A DNA stretch of 64,000 nt from Paenibacillus massiliensis 2301065 = DSM 16942 (GCF_000377505.1 NZ_KB898185.1:186001-250000); one strand, 5' to 3'; shown: positions 18,124-27,845, numbered from the stretch's first letter. A program made the numbers and translations. Notes: generated from the letters alone by a model not told the origin.

Positions 18124-18900
18124 CTATTTAGCAGATGTGCCCAGGTACTTGCTTACAATCTCATCATATTTGCCGTTTTCCTGTACTTTCTTAAGACCAC
18201 TATTGATCTTATTTAGCAATTCCTCATCGCCCTTGCCAACCGCAATACCGTAGAAATCACCATTCAGACGATCACCTACGATCTTAAGCTTGGAATTCGG
18301 GTCCACAGCAATCTTATAGGAAATGACCGGAAAGTCTTCAATAGTAGCATCTGCATTCTTATTCGCTACTTCCTGATACATGGACGGGCTATCGTCAAAA
18401 TACTTCACAGTTGCTCCGTAGGTTTTCGCCAACTCGTCAGCCTTCACTGCACCGGAGGTTCCTTTTTTGATCGCAATGACCTTGCCCTTCAGGTCTTCTG
18501 GCTTCGTAATATCCGTGTTGTCCTCGTGTACAATCAGGGAAAGACCTGCTTGATAGTAAGGCTCAGAGAAGTCTACAATCTGTTTGCGCTCATCCGTAAT
18601 GCTGATGCCTGCAATCGCACCATCCAACTGCTTGGAGGTGATGGACGGGATAATCCCCTTGAAATCCATTGGCTTGACTTCAACCTCGAACCCTTCCTCT
18701 TCGGCAATCGCATGGATCAGATCAATATCAATACCTACATACTTGCCATCCTGCTGGAATTCAAAAGGAGGATACGTTGCATCTGTACCGATGATATACT
18801 TTTCAGAATTGCCTGCACTACTTGATTGATTCGCAGCACCGCATGCTGTTAGCGACAAAGCTAGAAGCGAAGTCAATATAATGGATACTGTTTTTTTCAT
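18124..18900 (-). CDS. Amino acid-binding lipoprotein of the ABC transporter
   Basis: 258 residues with a lipobox SLTACG (Cys about 20) and the SBP_bac_3 fold: YIIGTDATYPPFEFQQDGKY, DIDLIHAIAEEEGFEVEV, the Arg-containing ISITDERKQIVDFSEPYY and the hinge strand VIAIKKGTSGAV. The ATG at 18900 follows AAAGGGG. The binding pocket type is that of glutamine/arginine/cystine receptors; proximity to GlnK/GlnL favours glutamine, by inference. Confidence 0.93.
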   Translation of the reverse strand: MKKTVSIILTSLLALSLTACGAANQSSSAGNSEKYIIGTDATYPPFEFQQDGKYVGIDIDLIHAIAEEEGFEVEVKPMDFKGIIPSITSKQLDGAIAGISITDERKQIVDFSEPYYQAGLSLIVHEDNTDITKPEDLKGKVIAIKKGTSGAVKADELAKTYGATVKYFDDSPSMYQEVANKNADATIEDFPVISYKIAVDPNSKLKIVGDRLNGDFYGIAVGKGDEELLNKINSGLKKVQENGKYDEIVSKYLGTSAK

Positions 18901-19280
18901 GTGATAACCCCTTTTCCCGATTAGTATAGGTTCGGATCGAACGTTCGACCGCCTGAACTCCGCCTGCTGTATAGCTATCTGCTTTTCCCTTGCCTTCCCC
19001 GTGTCAGGTTCGTTTGTCTCTCTATGATTCTGTATGTGACCTGAGGATTTCTGAGAGAAAGCTATACATGTGGCATTTCTTTGAACGTATTTTAGTGTCT
19101 GACCTACATCAACCGACATGATCCTACAAAAATAAGAGTCACAAATTATGAAATTAAAATTGACACACATCAGAAAAACTTCAAAAAAACACTCAAAATC
19201 CATGATTTCACTCTATAAATAACATGTAAAGTCATTATAGCTAACAATAAAAATTCTATTTGTTATTAAAAAACAAAAAA

Positions 19281-19322
19281 ATCCAAGCAGCACACGAGAT
19301 ACATCGTAAATGCTGCTTGGAT
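19281..19322 (-). terminator. Rho-independent terminator after glnL
   Basis: CCAAGCAGCA pairs exactly with TGCTGCTTGG around an 18-nt loop; on the minus strand the stem runs into TTTTTTTG. It lies just after the response-regulator stop at 19350. Confidence 0.9.
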
Positions 19323-19349
19323 TTGAAATCAGATTTTATTAATGACACG

Positions 19350-20243
19350 CTAGCCGTTCATTTTCTCCAGCGTCTCCATATAGAATACGTGCAGGAATTT
19401 TTTGATATTGACCTTCCCCTTATCTACAGGCTGTTCCTCCTCCATCGCTCTCATCTTCATTCTCACATCCTGAAAGTCGAAGTACAACGGCGCATAATGC
19501 TCAAACTTGGGATTACTGTAATCCGTAAGGCCGATGGATGCCATATTTGTCAGCGCGGCTAAAATGGTCCGGCGAATACGCTGCTCAATCGCTTTGCTCT
19601 CCTTCTCGACCTCCTTATCCGTCTCTTTATAGGTCTGGGCAACGGCTTCATACAGCTCCTTAAGAGAAGGCAGCTCTGTCACCTGCTTATGCTCGATCAT
19701 ATACTCCATCATGGCCATAATGTCCTTACTGCCGTTCTCGCCAATAATGCCAAGGTCCATCAAGAGCGGGCGACACACCTCGCGGACCGAACGAATCTTG
19801 GGCGCAGCCGGAGATTCACCAATGTTCAGCTTTGCAAGTGATTGTCGAATCTCCAGTAGATAGCGCTCATACTTCCACTGTTCATTGACTTTGCTGAGCA
19901 CATGCTCCACCTCAACACGGTTAATAGGCTTATGAATGAAAAATTCTATGCCTTGCTGGTAGGCAGCGCCGACCATGTCCTTGTTCTCAACCTGCGAGAT
20001 CATGATAAATTTCCCCGTAAAGTCATTCGCCTTGAGCTTGGCAATCGTCTCAATTCCATCCTGATCCGGCATCAACAGGTCCATGAGCACCACATCCGGC
20101 TTCAAATCCAGAATCATCTGGGTGCCTTCGAGGCCGCCGTTCGCCGTTCCCTTCAGCTCCCCCATGGAAGACTCCTCGATAATGTCCTCCAGCATGCTCC
20201 GGCTCACGATATCATCATCCACGATTATAATAGAAAGCTTCAT
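19350..20243 (-). CDS. glnL: Response regulator GlnL (CheY receiver plus YcbB domain)
   Basis: 297 residues: receiver with the acidic pair SIIIVDDD, phospho-Asp in VVLMDLLMPDQDG (about 55) and Lys in IHKPINR, then the YcbB-type helical DNA-binding half (RSVREVCRPLLMDLGIIG, ASIGLTDYSNPKFEHYAPLY). In Bacillus subtilis GlnK/GlnL respond to glutamine and control glutaminase and glutamine transport. The ATG at 20243 is 8 nt after AAGGGGGG and inside the end of glnK, so the genes are coupled; a GTG 6 nt upstream is less likely. Confidence 0.92.
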   Translation of the reverse strand: MKLSIIIVDDDIVSRSMLEDIIEESSMGELKGTANGGLEGTQMILDLKPDVVLMDLLMPDQDGIETIAKLKANDFTGKFIMISQVENKDMVGAAYQQGIEFFIHKPINRVEVEHVLSKVNEQWKYERYLLEIRQSLAKLNIGESPAAPKIRSVREVCRPLLMDLGIIGENGSKDIMAMMEYMIEHKQVTELPSLKELYEAVAQTYKETDKEVEKESKAIEQRIRRTILAALTNMASIGLTDYSNPKFEHYAPLYFDFQDVRMKMRAMEEEQPVDKGKVNIKKFLHVFYMETLEKMNG

Positions 20244-21540
20244 CGGCACTGCCCCCCTTCATAATGCTGGCCTTCGGTAGTCTAGTCACAAATGTCGTAC
20301 CTCGCCCGTGCCGCTTCATCTCTACCGTAATGCGCCCTCCCATGGAATGTACAATATCACGCACATGGGACAGGCCAATGCCCGTAGCCGCTATGCCAGC
20401 TTCATTGTATTTGGTCGTGTACCCAGGTTCAAATATAACTTCCTGCTTGGACTCAGGGATTCCCTTACCGGAATCCGTCACAATGAAATATACATCGTCT
20501 ATCCGTTCGAGGACTTGAATTCGGATGTCCCCCGTATCATCAATAGCCTCTACTGCATTTGCAATAAGATTGTTCATCACCGTCAGCAATGCGATATAAT
20601 GCGGAGAATCACAGTCATATTGCTGCTCCTTGTGAATGTGGACGTTTTTACCCAACATTTCGCTATATTTCAGATTTCCCTTAATTGCAAAATCGAGCAT
20701 TTCCGTCAAGCTCATATGCACGATCTTCTCACGATCGTAGAGCTTCACGAGACCAGCCAGAATTCGCTGTGAGTCCTTCTTCACCTCATGGATTTGCTGG
20801 GCAATGCCTAGCGTACGTTGACTATATTGCTTCAGCTCACTGGCTTGCAGCTCACGGTACAGCTCATAGCTTGCTGCTGTAATCTCTTCGATCGTATTCA
20901 TGGCTTTCTGCAGATAAAATACCTCTCCATACAGCCCCGAGCTCACGTTCAGCATTTGCTCAATTCGCTTCTCCTGCTCCGCATGAATCAGTCTCATCTG
21001 CCGAATGCTGATGCTATTGTACAGCCCTGTGACAAAATAACTCCGCAGTCCGGCTACCACAAGCAAGTACAGCCATTCCCGCAAATGAAATATATTCGTG
21101 CCGCTCAGCACTCCGCGAACCAGCAGCTCCAGAATATTCGAACCGAAATCAATGGCTGTAATCCAGCCTCCGATCAGCAAGGGCTGAGAGATATGCAATC
21201 GACCCTTCAGCATCCCGAGCGCATAGGCAAAAGCAATGTAATATAACCCTGCACCGAAGTTATTCAGCATGCCGTCAAGAATGGATGGGGAGCTCGTCTG
21301 AACGAGCCAATCAATCGACTGAAAGATGAAGCTAACGATACCCGTCAGAATTCCTGTCTTGACATATGACAAATGAGGCATCATTAACAGAAAAAATAAA
21401 AAAATGCTTACCCCGAGCCCAATGCGAAACAAGTCTTCCTGAAAAGGGTTGATCTTGAACTGCGCCCCAATGGCGGTAGCAAAAGCGACTATTGTCATTT
21501 GCACATTTTCATTTCTGACCCAGCTTCGTATCTCTTTCAC
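20215..21540 (-). CDS. glnK: Sensor histidine kinase GlnK-like
   Basis: 441 residues. Residues about 10-195 hold roughly six membrane spans and no extracytoplasmic sensor domain. The phospho-accepting His is probably in IAQQIHEVKKDSQRI, followed by the ATPase domain: N box NNLIANAVEAIDD, G1 VTDSGKGIPES and G2 AATGIGLSHVRDIV. Paired with GlnL in one operon. The start used is GTG at 21540, the first in frame, but it lacks a clear ribosome binding site, so the exact N-terminus is uncertain. Confidence 0.88.
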   Translation of the reverse strand: MKEIRSWVRNENVQMTIVAFATAIGAQFKINPFQEDLFRIGLGVSIFLFFLLMMPHLSYVKTGILTGIVSFIFQSIDWLVQTSSPSILDGMLNNFGAGLYYIAFAYALGMLKGRLHISQPLLIGGWITAIDFGSNILELLVRGVLSGTNIFHLREWLYLLVVAGLRSYFVTGLYNSISIRQMRLIHAEQEKRIEQMLNVSSGLYGEVFYLQKAMNTIEEITAASYELYRELQASELKQYSQRTLGIAQQIHEVKKDSQRILAGLVKLYDREKIVHMSLTEMLDFAIKGNLKYSEMLGKNVHIHKEQQYDCDSPHYIALLTVMNNLIANAVEAIDDTGDIRIQVLERIDDVYFIVTDSGKGIPESKQEVIFEPGYTTKYNEAGIAATGIGLSHVRDIVHSMGGRITVEMKRHGRGTTFVTRLPKASIMKGGSADEAFYYNRG

Positions 21541-21782
21541 CCACTATTTCTGACATTATGTATGGTTAGGCTACATGTTTTCATTTTAGTTTTAGTGTTA
21601 TATATACTAACATAAACTTCCTCTATAAGAAATACTAAATTCAATATGCCAAACGAACCAATTACACTGTGACGTACTAACCACCACACATACCATGAAT
21701 CTGGTGAAAACGTATGTTACGTAGACATCTCCTTTGCAAGTGCAGCTGACTACAGCGCTAATATACTACAGTGATTAGATAG

Positions 21783-21800
21783 AGAGGAGCTAGCTCCTCT
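21783..21800. repeat. Perfect 18-bp palindrome in the glnK upstream region
   Basis: AGAGGAGCTAGCTCCTCT is fully self-complementary. It lies in the 356-nt space 21541-21896, about 245 nt upstream of glnK, together with a smaller dyad around TTAGTGTTATATATACTAA at 21593-21611. Neither matches a GlnR/TnrA box. No gene is seen in this space. Confidence 0.5.
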
Positions 21801-21896
21801 TGGACATATGGTGGTCTAGCGTAGTCGCGGCATCAAGGGTCTTTGCATCATCGGTAGACCTGTTACTATACTGCCCCTGCGTCACCCTTTTGTAAC

Positions 21897-22250
21897 CTAT
21901 TCCTGGTTCAGCAATTGCTCGTCGAACCACACATCCTCGTAATCTTCCGCAATTACAAAACGCCAGCCTGGCGCAAGACCGAGATACTTCCTGATCTTGG
22001 GGTCCCATTCATCAATATGAACTACATGCAGCGGTGCAAAAAAATCATCGGCATCCGAATATTCGTCCGCCCATATATACCAGCCGGTCGTATCTCCTTC
22101 TGGTAGAAGACGCAGACCATGGATTGGCTCAAGCCCCTCCTTCACATTCCAGGCAATGCCCACCTTCAGATGGGCTTCACTCTCCATGTATTCCGCACCA
22201 TATTTACGGCAGATGCTTAATTGCTCTGGTGTCGCTGCCTTTTCTTTCAT
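21897..22250 (-). CDS. Imm33/DUF2185-like small protein
   Basis: 117 residues with GLRLLPEGDTTGWYIWADEY, then DDFFAPLHVVHIDEW and a final GWRFVIAEDYEDVWFDE. The closing GWRF segment and Trp/Asp-rich strands recall the Imm33 (DUF2185) group, an immunity-protein-like family, but this is a weak match from memory. GAGGG lies 7 nt before the ATG. Soluble, no membrane segment. No cognate toxin is adjacent. Confidence 0.7.
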   Translation of the reverse strand: MKEKAATPEQLSICRKYGAEYMESEAHLKVGIAWNVKEGLEPIHGLRLLPEGDTTGWYIWADEYSDADDFFAPLHVVHIDEWDPKIRKYLGLAPGWRFVIAEDYEDVWFDEQLLNQE

Positions 22251-22334
22251 GCCAGACCCTCACTTTCATGTACATACCTTAACCAGATCAAATTTCTATA
22301 TAGAGCAGCTTCTAGCATGCCAATTTAATATTCA

Positions 22335-22841
22335 TCAAAGGAAGTAGTTTTTGTTATTTATGATCCAGTATCTCTCTACAATGGGGACTTGATCTAGGAA
22401 GCTCTCATACGTTCCAACCCAGCCAGCTGGCACATAGTATTCAAAAGAGGCGGGCTCGGGATAAGCAGATATTAGATATTTTTCATCAAAATGAACGAGC
22501 AGAGCAGGTAGGTAGTCGGTTAAAGGACTTTCGACATCTGACTCCATCCCAACTGTATGTAGTAGTAATTCACTCAATTCTGCTGTACTTACCTGAAAAT
22601 CACGGATCTCATCTAAAAAACGTTCAGCAGTGTGTTCATCTAATATACCAATATGGTAACGGTACGCATAATTCCCTTGATCAGGCAGCTCGTAGCCTTC
22701 GGCCAAATACGCATGCTCCAATTTTACTAGATCCAGGAACCAATACTCCTTCTCGGTGACATACCAGACCCATTTGTCTCTAAATATAACTGCCACTAAT
22801 ATATTCTCGCCATATTCGAGCTTTGCTTTCAAAACAATCAC
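22335..22841 (-). CDS. Hypothetical protein, 168 aa
   Basis: A mixed alpha/beta soluble protein rich in aromatic residues (DKWVWYVTEKEYWFLDL, VPAGWVGTYESFLDQVP). Family not recognised. The first start is GTG at 22841; a TTG four codons in (MKAKLEYG) has the better-placed GGGTGAT and may be the real start. The gene lies in a run of small single genes of immunity-like character. Confidence 0.65.
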   Translation of the reverse strand: MIVLKAKLEYGENILVAVIFRDKWVWYVTEKEYWFLDLVKLEHAYLAEGYELPDQGNYAYRYHIGILDEHTAERFLDEIRDFQVSTAELSELLLHTVGMESDVESPLTDYLPALLVHFDEKYLISAYPEPASFEYYVPAGWVGTYESFLDQVPIVERYWIINNKNYFL

Positions 22842-23102
22842 CCGCTCTCATATCTTCAACACGGTATATGGAACCTGTTCTGACTACATTTTTATGACTA
22901 TTATTATAGCTGGATTTTTGTCTATTGTCGTGAGGAATGGGCATGTGCTAAGGCAGTTAGTAGAATACGTATGCTCTTGTCGTCATATAAAAACAATATA
23001 CGACAAATATTTACAAACTAGTCTTTTTGGCCTATTGTATTAGTGACAGTATAAAATTAGCCAATTCCCCATCCGATGGGATACAGAGAAGGAAGAGGTT
23101 CT

Positions 23103-23789
23103 TTGAAAAAGATTACTTTATTCACACTTGTTCTCGCGTTATCAGCTGTGCTCACCGCATGTGGTGGCAAGACAGAGACTACCAGCTCAGAGCAGACCAC
23201 GCCACCAGCCACGACTCAGGAAGCACCGGCAGCTCAAGCAGCTGTTGAGACTGCTGCTGAGGAGCCATTAGCTGAGGAGCCGGTAGCCGAGGAACCAGCA
23301 GAAGTGCCTCAAGCGCAAGGAGATACCATGGCCGCTGATTTAATGAACGAATTAAATGCCGCACTCGTTGATGGAGAGACTCTCGATCCAAAATCATATG
23401 ATTTCCTCGTAGCCCATGCCGATCTGTTCCCGGCTACTACAGCTGAAGCCAAGAAAGAAGCTGCAAAGCTGGTTGACAAAAACGTGTCTTCAAGACATCT
23501 TTTCAAAAATATTAATCCTTATCTAGACACGATGGTGACTGTAAGTGGTTATGTTCTTGAAATTACGGAGGAAGAATCCGCATACGGAACCATTGCCTTT
23601 ATACATATCATTGACGAGAATGACAACTCCATTACTGGCATCTATAATAACGAAACAGGCGACATCCTGGATGGCGACGATGTAACCTTGCGTGGTGTAC
23701 CTGTCTCAAACTACTCGTTCGATAATCTTGGGGGCGGAACAACCAATGCTATACTGTTGGCTACCTCTACCGTTCAAAAAGCGCAATAA
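23103..23789 (+). CDS. Lipoprotein with C-terminal OB-fold-like domain
   Basis: 228 residues from the TTG at 23103, which follows GGAAGAGG; this start puts two Lys just before the hydrophobic core of a signal peptide ending in the lipobox VLTACG. A Thr/Ala/Glu/Pro linker with repeated AEEP units (about 30-75) acts as a spacer from the membrane. The last 95 residues (VTVSGYVLEITEEES, then FIHIIDENDNSITGIYN) look like an OB-fold beta barrel. Function unknown. Confidence 0.82.
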   Translation: MKKITLFTLVLALSAVLTACGGKTETTSSEQTTPPATTQEAPAAQAAVETAAEEPLAEEPVAEEPAEVPQAQGDTMAADLMNELNAALVDGETLDPKSYDFLVAHADLFPATTAEAKKEAAKLVDKNVSSRHLFKNINPYLDTMVTVSGYVLEITEEESAYGTIAFIHIIDENDNSITGIYNNETGDILDGDDVTLRGVPVSNYSFDNLGGGTTNAILLATSTVQKAQ

Positions 23790-23795
23790 TACTCT

Positions 23796-23815
23796 AGCCC
23801 TTCGGGGCTTTTTTT
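23796..23815 (+). terminator. Rho-independent terminator
   Basis: AGCCC TTC GGGGCT followed by seven T, immediately after the lipoprotein stop. Compact and strong. The following space to 24117 has no other feature I can support. Confidence 0.92.
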
Positions 23816-24117
23816 GTGCATTAGAGCCTACTCATACATACATGCTAGCGATTAAAAAACTTATAGACATAGTCCTCTATACTTATGACCCTCGTGTGAC
23901 CCTCGGGTTCAAAAATTACTATGCGCATTCCGGAAGGCTTTTCAGTATGATAAGGATAGTTAGACCGTTAATTATGCAATAAATTTAATATATGCAGGTA
24001 TATAGCCTCAGAGGTCGATCGGAAAATCTGTAACATTTAGCAACCGATCCCTTGGATCGTGCGTATAATTCAATCATCTACGAAATGTGACTAATGACAG
24101 AAACAGAGGGATTACCT

Positions 24118-26562
24118 ATGAGCAACGAATTTGTGGACCGGGCAGAGGCGTGCTACCAGCAGTCTGAGCAGCAAGCAAGGCACTACTTTACATGGTTGAA
24201 TGAACAGATGATAACCAAAGAATATATTCAGGCGCTTACACAGGATTTTAAGGAATGGCAGCCAGAGCATGTACACGGCTCTTCGTCACGCGCCGGGTGG
24301 CTTAACTGGTCCCTCCCAAGCCGCAAATCGATCACGGCTACCGTCGAGACCCTGAAGACACAGATTACCAAGCCCTCATTACGCACACCACGCGAGTATA
24401 TTCAGTGGCTTCGTCATGCGGGTAAGCTGGATGCGTATTTAGAGCGAAGTGTCTCGTACATGTACATGCGCGATCTGGGCAAGGATCTGACAGACAGCCG
24501 CACTCAGCTGCGAATCGAGGCTACTGTAGCGGATATTAAGAAAACTTTGCTGCGACCGGACAAGGACCAGACAGGTAGCTTCGCTAACGACCTGAGCTGG
24601 ACTGCGCTGTATCGCTGGTCCCAGAAGGAAGGCGTTGAACGGGCCGTAATCTGGGTCATGGATAAAATCAAGCTCGCCGCCGCCATGATCCCGGAGGGAC
24701 TAAGTGCAGAGCATGCCCAGCGTAAGCTGATCAAGATCATCATCGGTGTCGTGCAGCATGTGCTGGATGAGCTAGAAGAGGACACACCAGCAGCAGAGCG
24801 TACACGCAGGCTGGATGAGGCGATCCGCCTCGGCTACTCGTATGGGCTGACCTATCCGTTTATAGATGATTTGCTGGATTCTACCGTACTAAGCCTGGCA
24901 GAGAAGGAACGTTATTCGGACATGATTCGCACCGCGCTATTGACCGAGGCTGTTCCTGAGCTAGAGCAATGGGACGGCCCTAATGCCGAACTGGTCCGCT
25001 ATGTACACTCCGAGTTGAGCGAGGCATTCGAATATATCCGACAGCAGCTGAAGCCGGAGCGAAGAATCAAGTTCTTCGAGCAGGCTTATGTATTTTTTGA
25101 ATCCCAGCAACGGGATCGCATCAAGGAATTGTCATACGCCCATTATTCCAACGAGGATCTGTATCTCCCGATCATTCTCAAGGCAGCCTCCTCCAGATTA
25201 ATCGTGCGCTCCGTCCTTAGCGCACCGGAGGATCAGGATTTCGAATTACGCACCTTCTATTATGGTCTTTATAATCAATTAGCCGACGACTTTGCGGATG
25301 CGTTCGACGACATGGCAGCAGGTGCGGTAACACCGTATACGTATTATTTGCAGCACCATGAAGCCCGTCCGGATCTGATCAATCCCTATGAGCTATATTG
25401 GGCTGTTATCTTCTATCTGATCCATCAGGTGTATCGTGCTGACCCGCAGACGAGAGAGATTATCCTGGATCGGGCCATCAACGGTCTGAAGCGCCGCAAG
25501 GAACGTCTGGGTGCGGAGCAATATGATGAGTGGATGAAGCGCTGGACCGCAGACTCGGCTGAATTCCACCAATATGTGCAGGAGCTGGTATCCCGTGCGG
25601 ATGATGTGGATTTCTTCGATAAGCTGCTGCGAGACCAGATGGTCGAGTCATTGAAGCGCGACCGTGAGGAGCAGGCCCTCTTCCAGGAAAGAGTAGAACA
25701 GACCCGTGAAGAGATTCGCAGCCAGCTTCCGTTGGCCCCGTCTACAGATGAGCCACCGATCTCCGAGCTCTTGATGCAGACCGTGAACTACAGCCTGAAC
25801 GGGGATGGCAAGCTGCTGCGGCCCATTTTGGCTTCCGTCATGGGTGTGCACGAATACGGATTGGATGCGTCCGCGATTGCTCCGCTGCTCAGGTCCCTGG
25901 AGTACATGCACACTGCCTCCCTGATCTTCGACGACCTGCCTTCACAGGACAATGCGGATACCCGTCGCGGACGCCCTACTTTGCACCGGCTATACGGCAG
26001 CGGTACTGCCGAGTTAACCGGGATCTATCTGATGCAACGTGCTACGGAGGAGCAGGCGGCCTTAAGTACACAGCATTTTGGCGCACAGTCTGTGCTGCAG
26101 CTCATCCGTTATTCCTCACGTAAAGCGCAGGATATCTGTATGGGCCAGAGCCTGGACCTGCACTCTAAGGGCGAGCAATTAACGCTGGAGCAGTTAAATA
26201 CATTGTGCTTTTACAAGACAGGGATTGCTTTTGAAGCTGCACTCGTCATGCCCGCTATCCTGGCACAAGTGGAGGAAGCCGAGATCGAGGTTCTACGGAC
26301 CTTCGCCTTTCATGCAGGAATTGCCTATCAGATCAAGGACGATCTGCTGGATGTTGAAGGAGATGGGGACGTGCTCGGTAAGCCTGTCGGTCAGGACACG
26401 GATAATCAGCGCTCTACCTTCGTATCTGTCCTGGGTCTGGACGGTGCGAGACAAGAAATGTGGGAGCACTACTGTCTGGCCATGGAGGCCTTGCGCGACT
26501 TACCAAGACAGGTGCCCTTCCTGAAGCACTTGGCCGGATTTATCATTCATCGTCAGTATTAA
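24118..26562 (+). CDS. Two-domain isoprenoid synthase: C-terminal trans-prenyltransferase fused to a second Asp-rich helical domain
   Basis: 814 residues; the ATG at 24118 has AGAGGG 8 nt upstream, better than the ATG at 24094. The C-terminal 260 residues are a polyprenyl synthetase: GDGKLLRPIL, first Asp-rich motif DDLPSQD (about 605), RRGRP, KTG (about 700) and second motif IKDDLLD (about 741). Ala lies five residues before the first motif, favouring a product longer than farnesyl. The N-terminal about 520 residues are all helical and also carry two Asp-rich motifs, FIDDLLDS (about 250) and ADDFADAFDD (about 390), with nearly the same spacing, so a second isoprenoid-synthase or cyclase fold is likely. 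Normal family length is about 300. Confidence 0.85.
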   Translation: MSNEFVDRAEACYQQSEQQARHYFTWLNEQMITKEYIQALTQDFKEWQPEHVHGSSSRAGWLNWSLPSRKSITATVETLKTQITKPSLRTPREYIQWLRHAGKLDAYLERSVSYMYMRDLGKDLTDSRTQLRIEATVADIKKTLLRPDKDQTGSFANDLSWTALYRWSQKEGVERAVIWVMDKIKLAAAMIPEGLSAEHAQRKLIKIIIGVVQHVLDELEEDTPAAERTRRLDEAIRLGYSYGLTYPFIDDLLDSTVLSLAEKERYSDMIRTALLTEAVPELEQWDGPNAELVRYVHSELSEAFEYIRQQLKPERRIKFFEQAYVFFESQQRDRIKELSYAHYSNEDLYLPIILKAASSRLIVRSVLSAPEDQDFELRTFYYGLYNQLADDFADAFDDMAAGAVTPYTYYLQHHEARPDLINPYELYWAVIFYLIHQVYRADPQTREIILDRAINGLKRRKERLGAEQYDEWMKRWTADSAEFHQYVQELVSRADDVDFFDKLLRDQMVESLKRDREEQALFQERVEQTREEIRSQLPLAPSTDEPPISELLMQTVNYSLNGDGKLLRPILASVMGVHEYGLDASAIAPLLRSLEYMHTASLIFDDLPSQDNADTRRGRPTLHRLYGSGTAELTGIYLMQRATEEQAALSTQHFGAQSVLQLIRYSSRKAQDICMGQSLDLHSKGEQLTLEQLNTLCFYKTGIAFEAALVMPAILAQVEEAEIEVLRTFAFHAGIAYQIKDDLLDVEGDGDVLGKPVGQDTDNQRSTFVSVLGLDGARQEMWEHYCLAMEALRDLPRQVPFLKHLAGFIIHRQY

Positions 26563-26653
26563 TACGTATTTCGTAAGGTTAACGAACGGCAAGTCATAGG
26601 GTAATGGACAAATTCGAAGGGGAATAAGTAACTTCATAGCGTAATAAACAAAA

Positions 26654-26714
26654 CAGCAGCGCGATAGGAGTCAATGGGGACAGATACTCATGGGCTCCTA
26701 TCACGCTGCTGCTT
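26654..26714. terminator. Long inverted repeat after the prenyltransferase gene
   Basis: AGCAGCGCGATAGGAG pairs with CTCCTATCACGCTGCT with one mismatch around a loop of about 29 nt. It lies in the 321-nt space 26563-26883 between convergent genes, so it may terminate both, although T runs are poor. No gene is seen in this space. Confidence 0.5.
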
Positions 26715-26883
26715 CTATGTTTTCTGGACTACTTGTTGCGTTGCTGATCTATGTTTGTCGTCCTTCAATCAGTTGCTTGCTGTTCCCCTACTGGGTTTGC
26801 ATCAAATTGAAGAGCACTCATCTGGGCATCCACCCAGGTCTGCCATTCGTCGTGGCATGTACGCTTCAACGCAGATGAACATG

Positions 26884-27270
26884 TTAATTGATTAGTAATT
26901 CGTTTATATAAGCGTGCTTAGGAATGGCTTGTTCAGGCAGAATGAACTCTATTCCAGTGTATTGGTTGTTATGAAGATCAGTTGTACAACTGTGTGCTTC
27001 TTCTCTCGCTACTGTCTTATCAGCTCTGAATAAGATGGTCCAAGCGCCCTCCGAATATCTAATTGCAATCAGGTCATTAGGCTCTAAATGATCCTCAATC
27101 AGGTTTTTGCTGGTAAAACATACCCCAAGCCATTCGTCTTCAGCATCAAATAATAAGTCGCAAGCAATTTCATACTCTCCTCCATTATTTAGTTGCTTAC
27201 ACTGCTCGCTTGAAAAGAAATATAAATATATGAGAGCTGAACCTCCCTGTTTATACAAGGTTATCTTCAT
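26884..27270 (-). CDS. Hypothetical protein, 128 aa
   Basis: GAAGGGAC precedes the ATG. Soluble alpha/beta protein; segments such as DLLFDAEDEWLGVCF and NDLIAIRYSEGAWTILFRAD suggest a beta-rich domain. Family not recognised. It begins the AT-rich run of small minus-strand genes that continues to 33007, and is 13 nt downstream of the P-loop kinase gene. Confidence 0.65.
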   Translation of the reverse strand: MKITLYKQGGSALIYLYFFSSEQCKQLNNGGEYEIACDLLFDAEDEWLGVCFTSKNLIEDHLEPNDLIAIRYSEGAWTILFRADKTVAREEAHSCTTDLHNNQYTGIEFILPEQAIPKHAYINELLIN

Positions 27271-27283
27271 CTTATGTCCCTTC

Positions 27284-27775
27284 TTATTCTGACCAATTAT
27301 TCAATATCCATTGTTTAATTTCTTGTGCCACTTCTTTTGGTGAAAGTTCAGACGTATCAATGGTCGGCATCGGTGGATTAAAGGCAGTGCTTGAATTTTG
27401 TATTAACCAGTTTGCAAAATTCTTATATTCTATAATGACACTGTCTTGCCATCCTCTTGCCTTTAATCTTTCTTCACGGATTGAATCATTGCAGTGTAAA
27501 TTTATATAAAGAATCCTATCAAACTTATTTTTGTGGTCAGCAGATTCTATATTCTCTGGAATCATAGTTCCGAAGAGAACCGTGCCACGACCACTTAGAG
27601 AGATACTATAAGCAATTTTCAACCAATTCGCTTTTGCTATATCCCAATCCACATTATTGATAATATCCATATCAAATATATCAAAATCAGGAAGCATCTC
27701 ACGGACAATAGAACTAGTAGTAGTTTTACCTGTCCCACTAGAACCTGTAACTACAAATAAAGGTAATTTCTTCAC
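27284..27775 (-). CDS. P-loop nucleotide kinase-like protein
   Basis: 163 residues starting at GTG with AAGGAAGGG upstream. Walker A is FVVTGSSGTGKTTTS near the N-terminus; a lid-like Arg cluster follows in SIREERLKARGW. The fold is that of adenylate/shikimate-type kinases, and similar small proteins in Bacilli are annotated as AAA or nucleoside kinases. Substrate unknown. Downstream of a half attC-like site and AT-rich. Confidence 0.8.
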   Translation of the reverse strand: MKKLPLFVVTGSSGTGKTTTSSIVREMLPDFDIFDMDIINNVDWDIAKANWLKIAYSISLSGRGTVLFGTMIPENIESADHKNKFDRILYINLHCNDSIREERLKARGWQDSVIIEYKNFANWLIQNSSTAFNPPMPTIDTSELSPKEVAQEIKQWILNNWSE

Positions 27776-27845
27776 GGAATCCCTTCCTTATCTTTGGATC
27801 AGTACAAGACAAAACTTTCGTAGAAACAGCCCTTACATATACAGA

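Noticed and set aside
21897..22841. Toxin-immunity locus
   Set aside because: The two genes look immunity-like, but no toxin with a recognisable delivery or nuclease domain is next to them.
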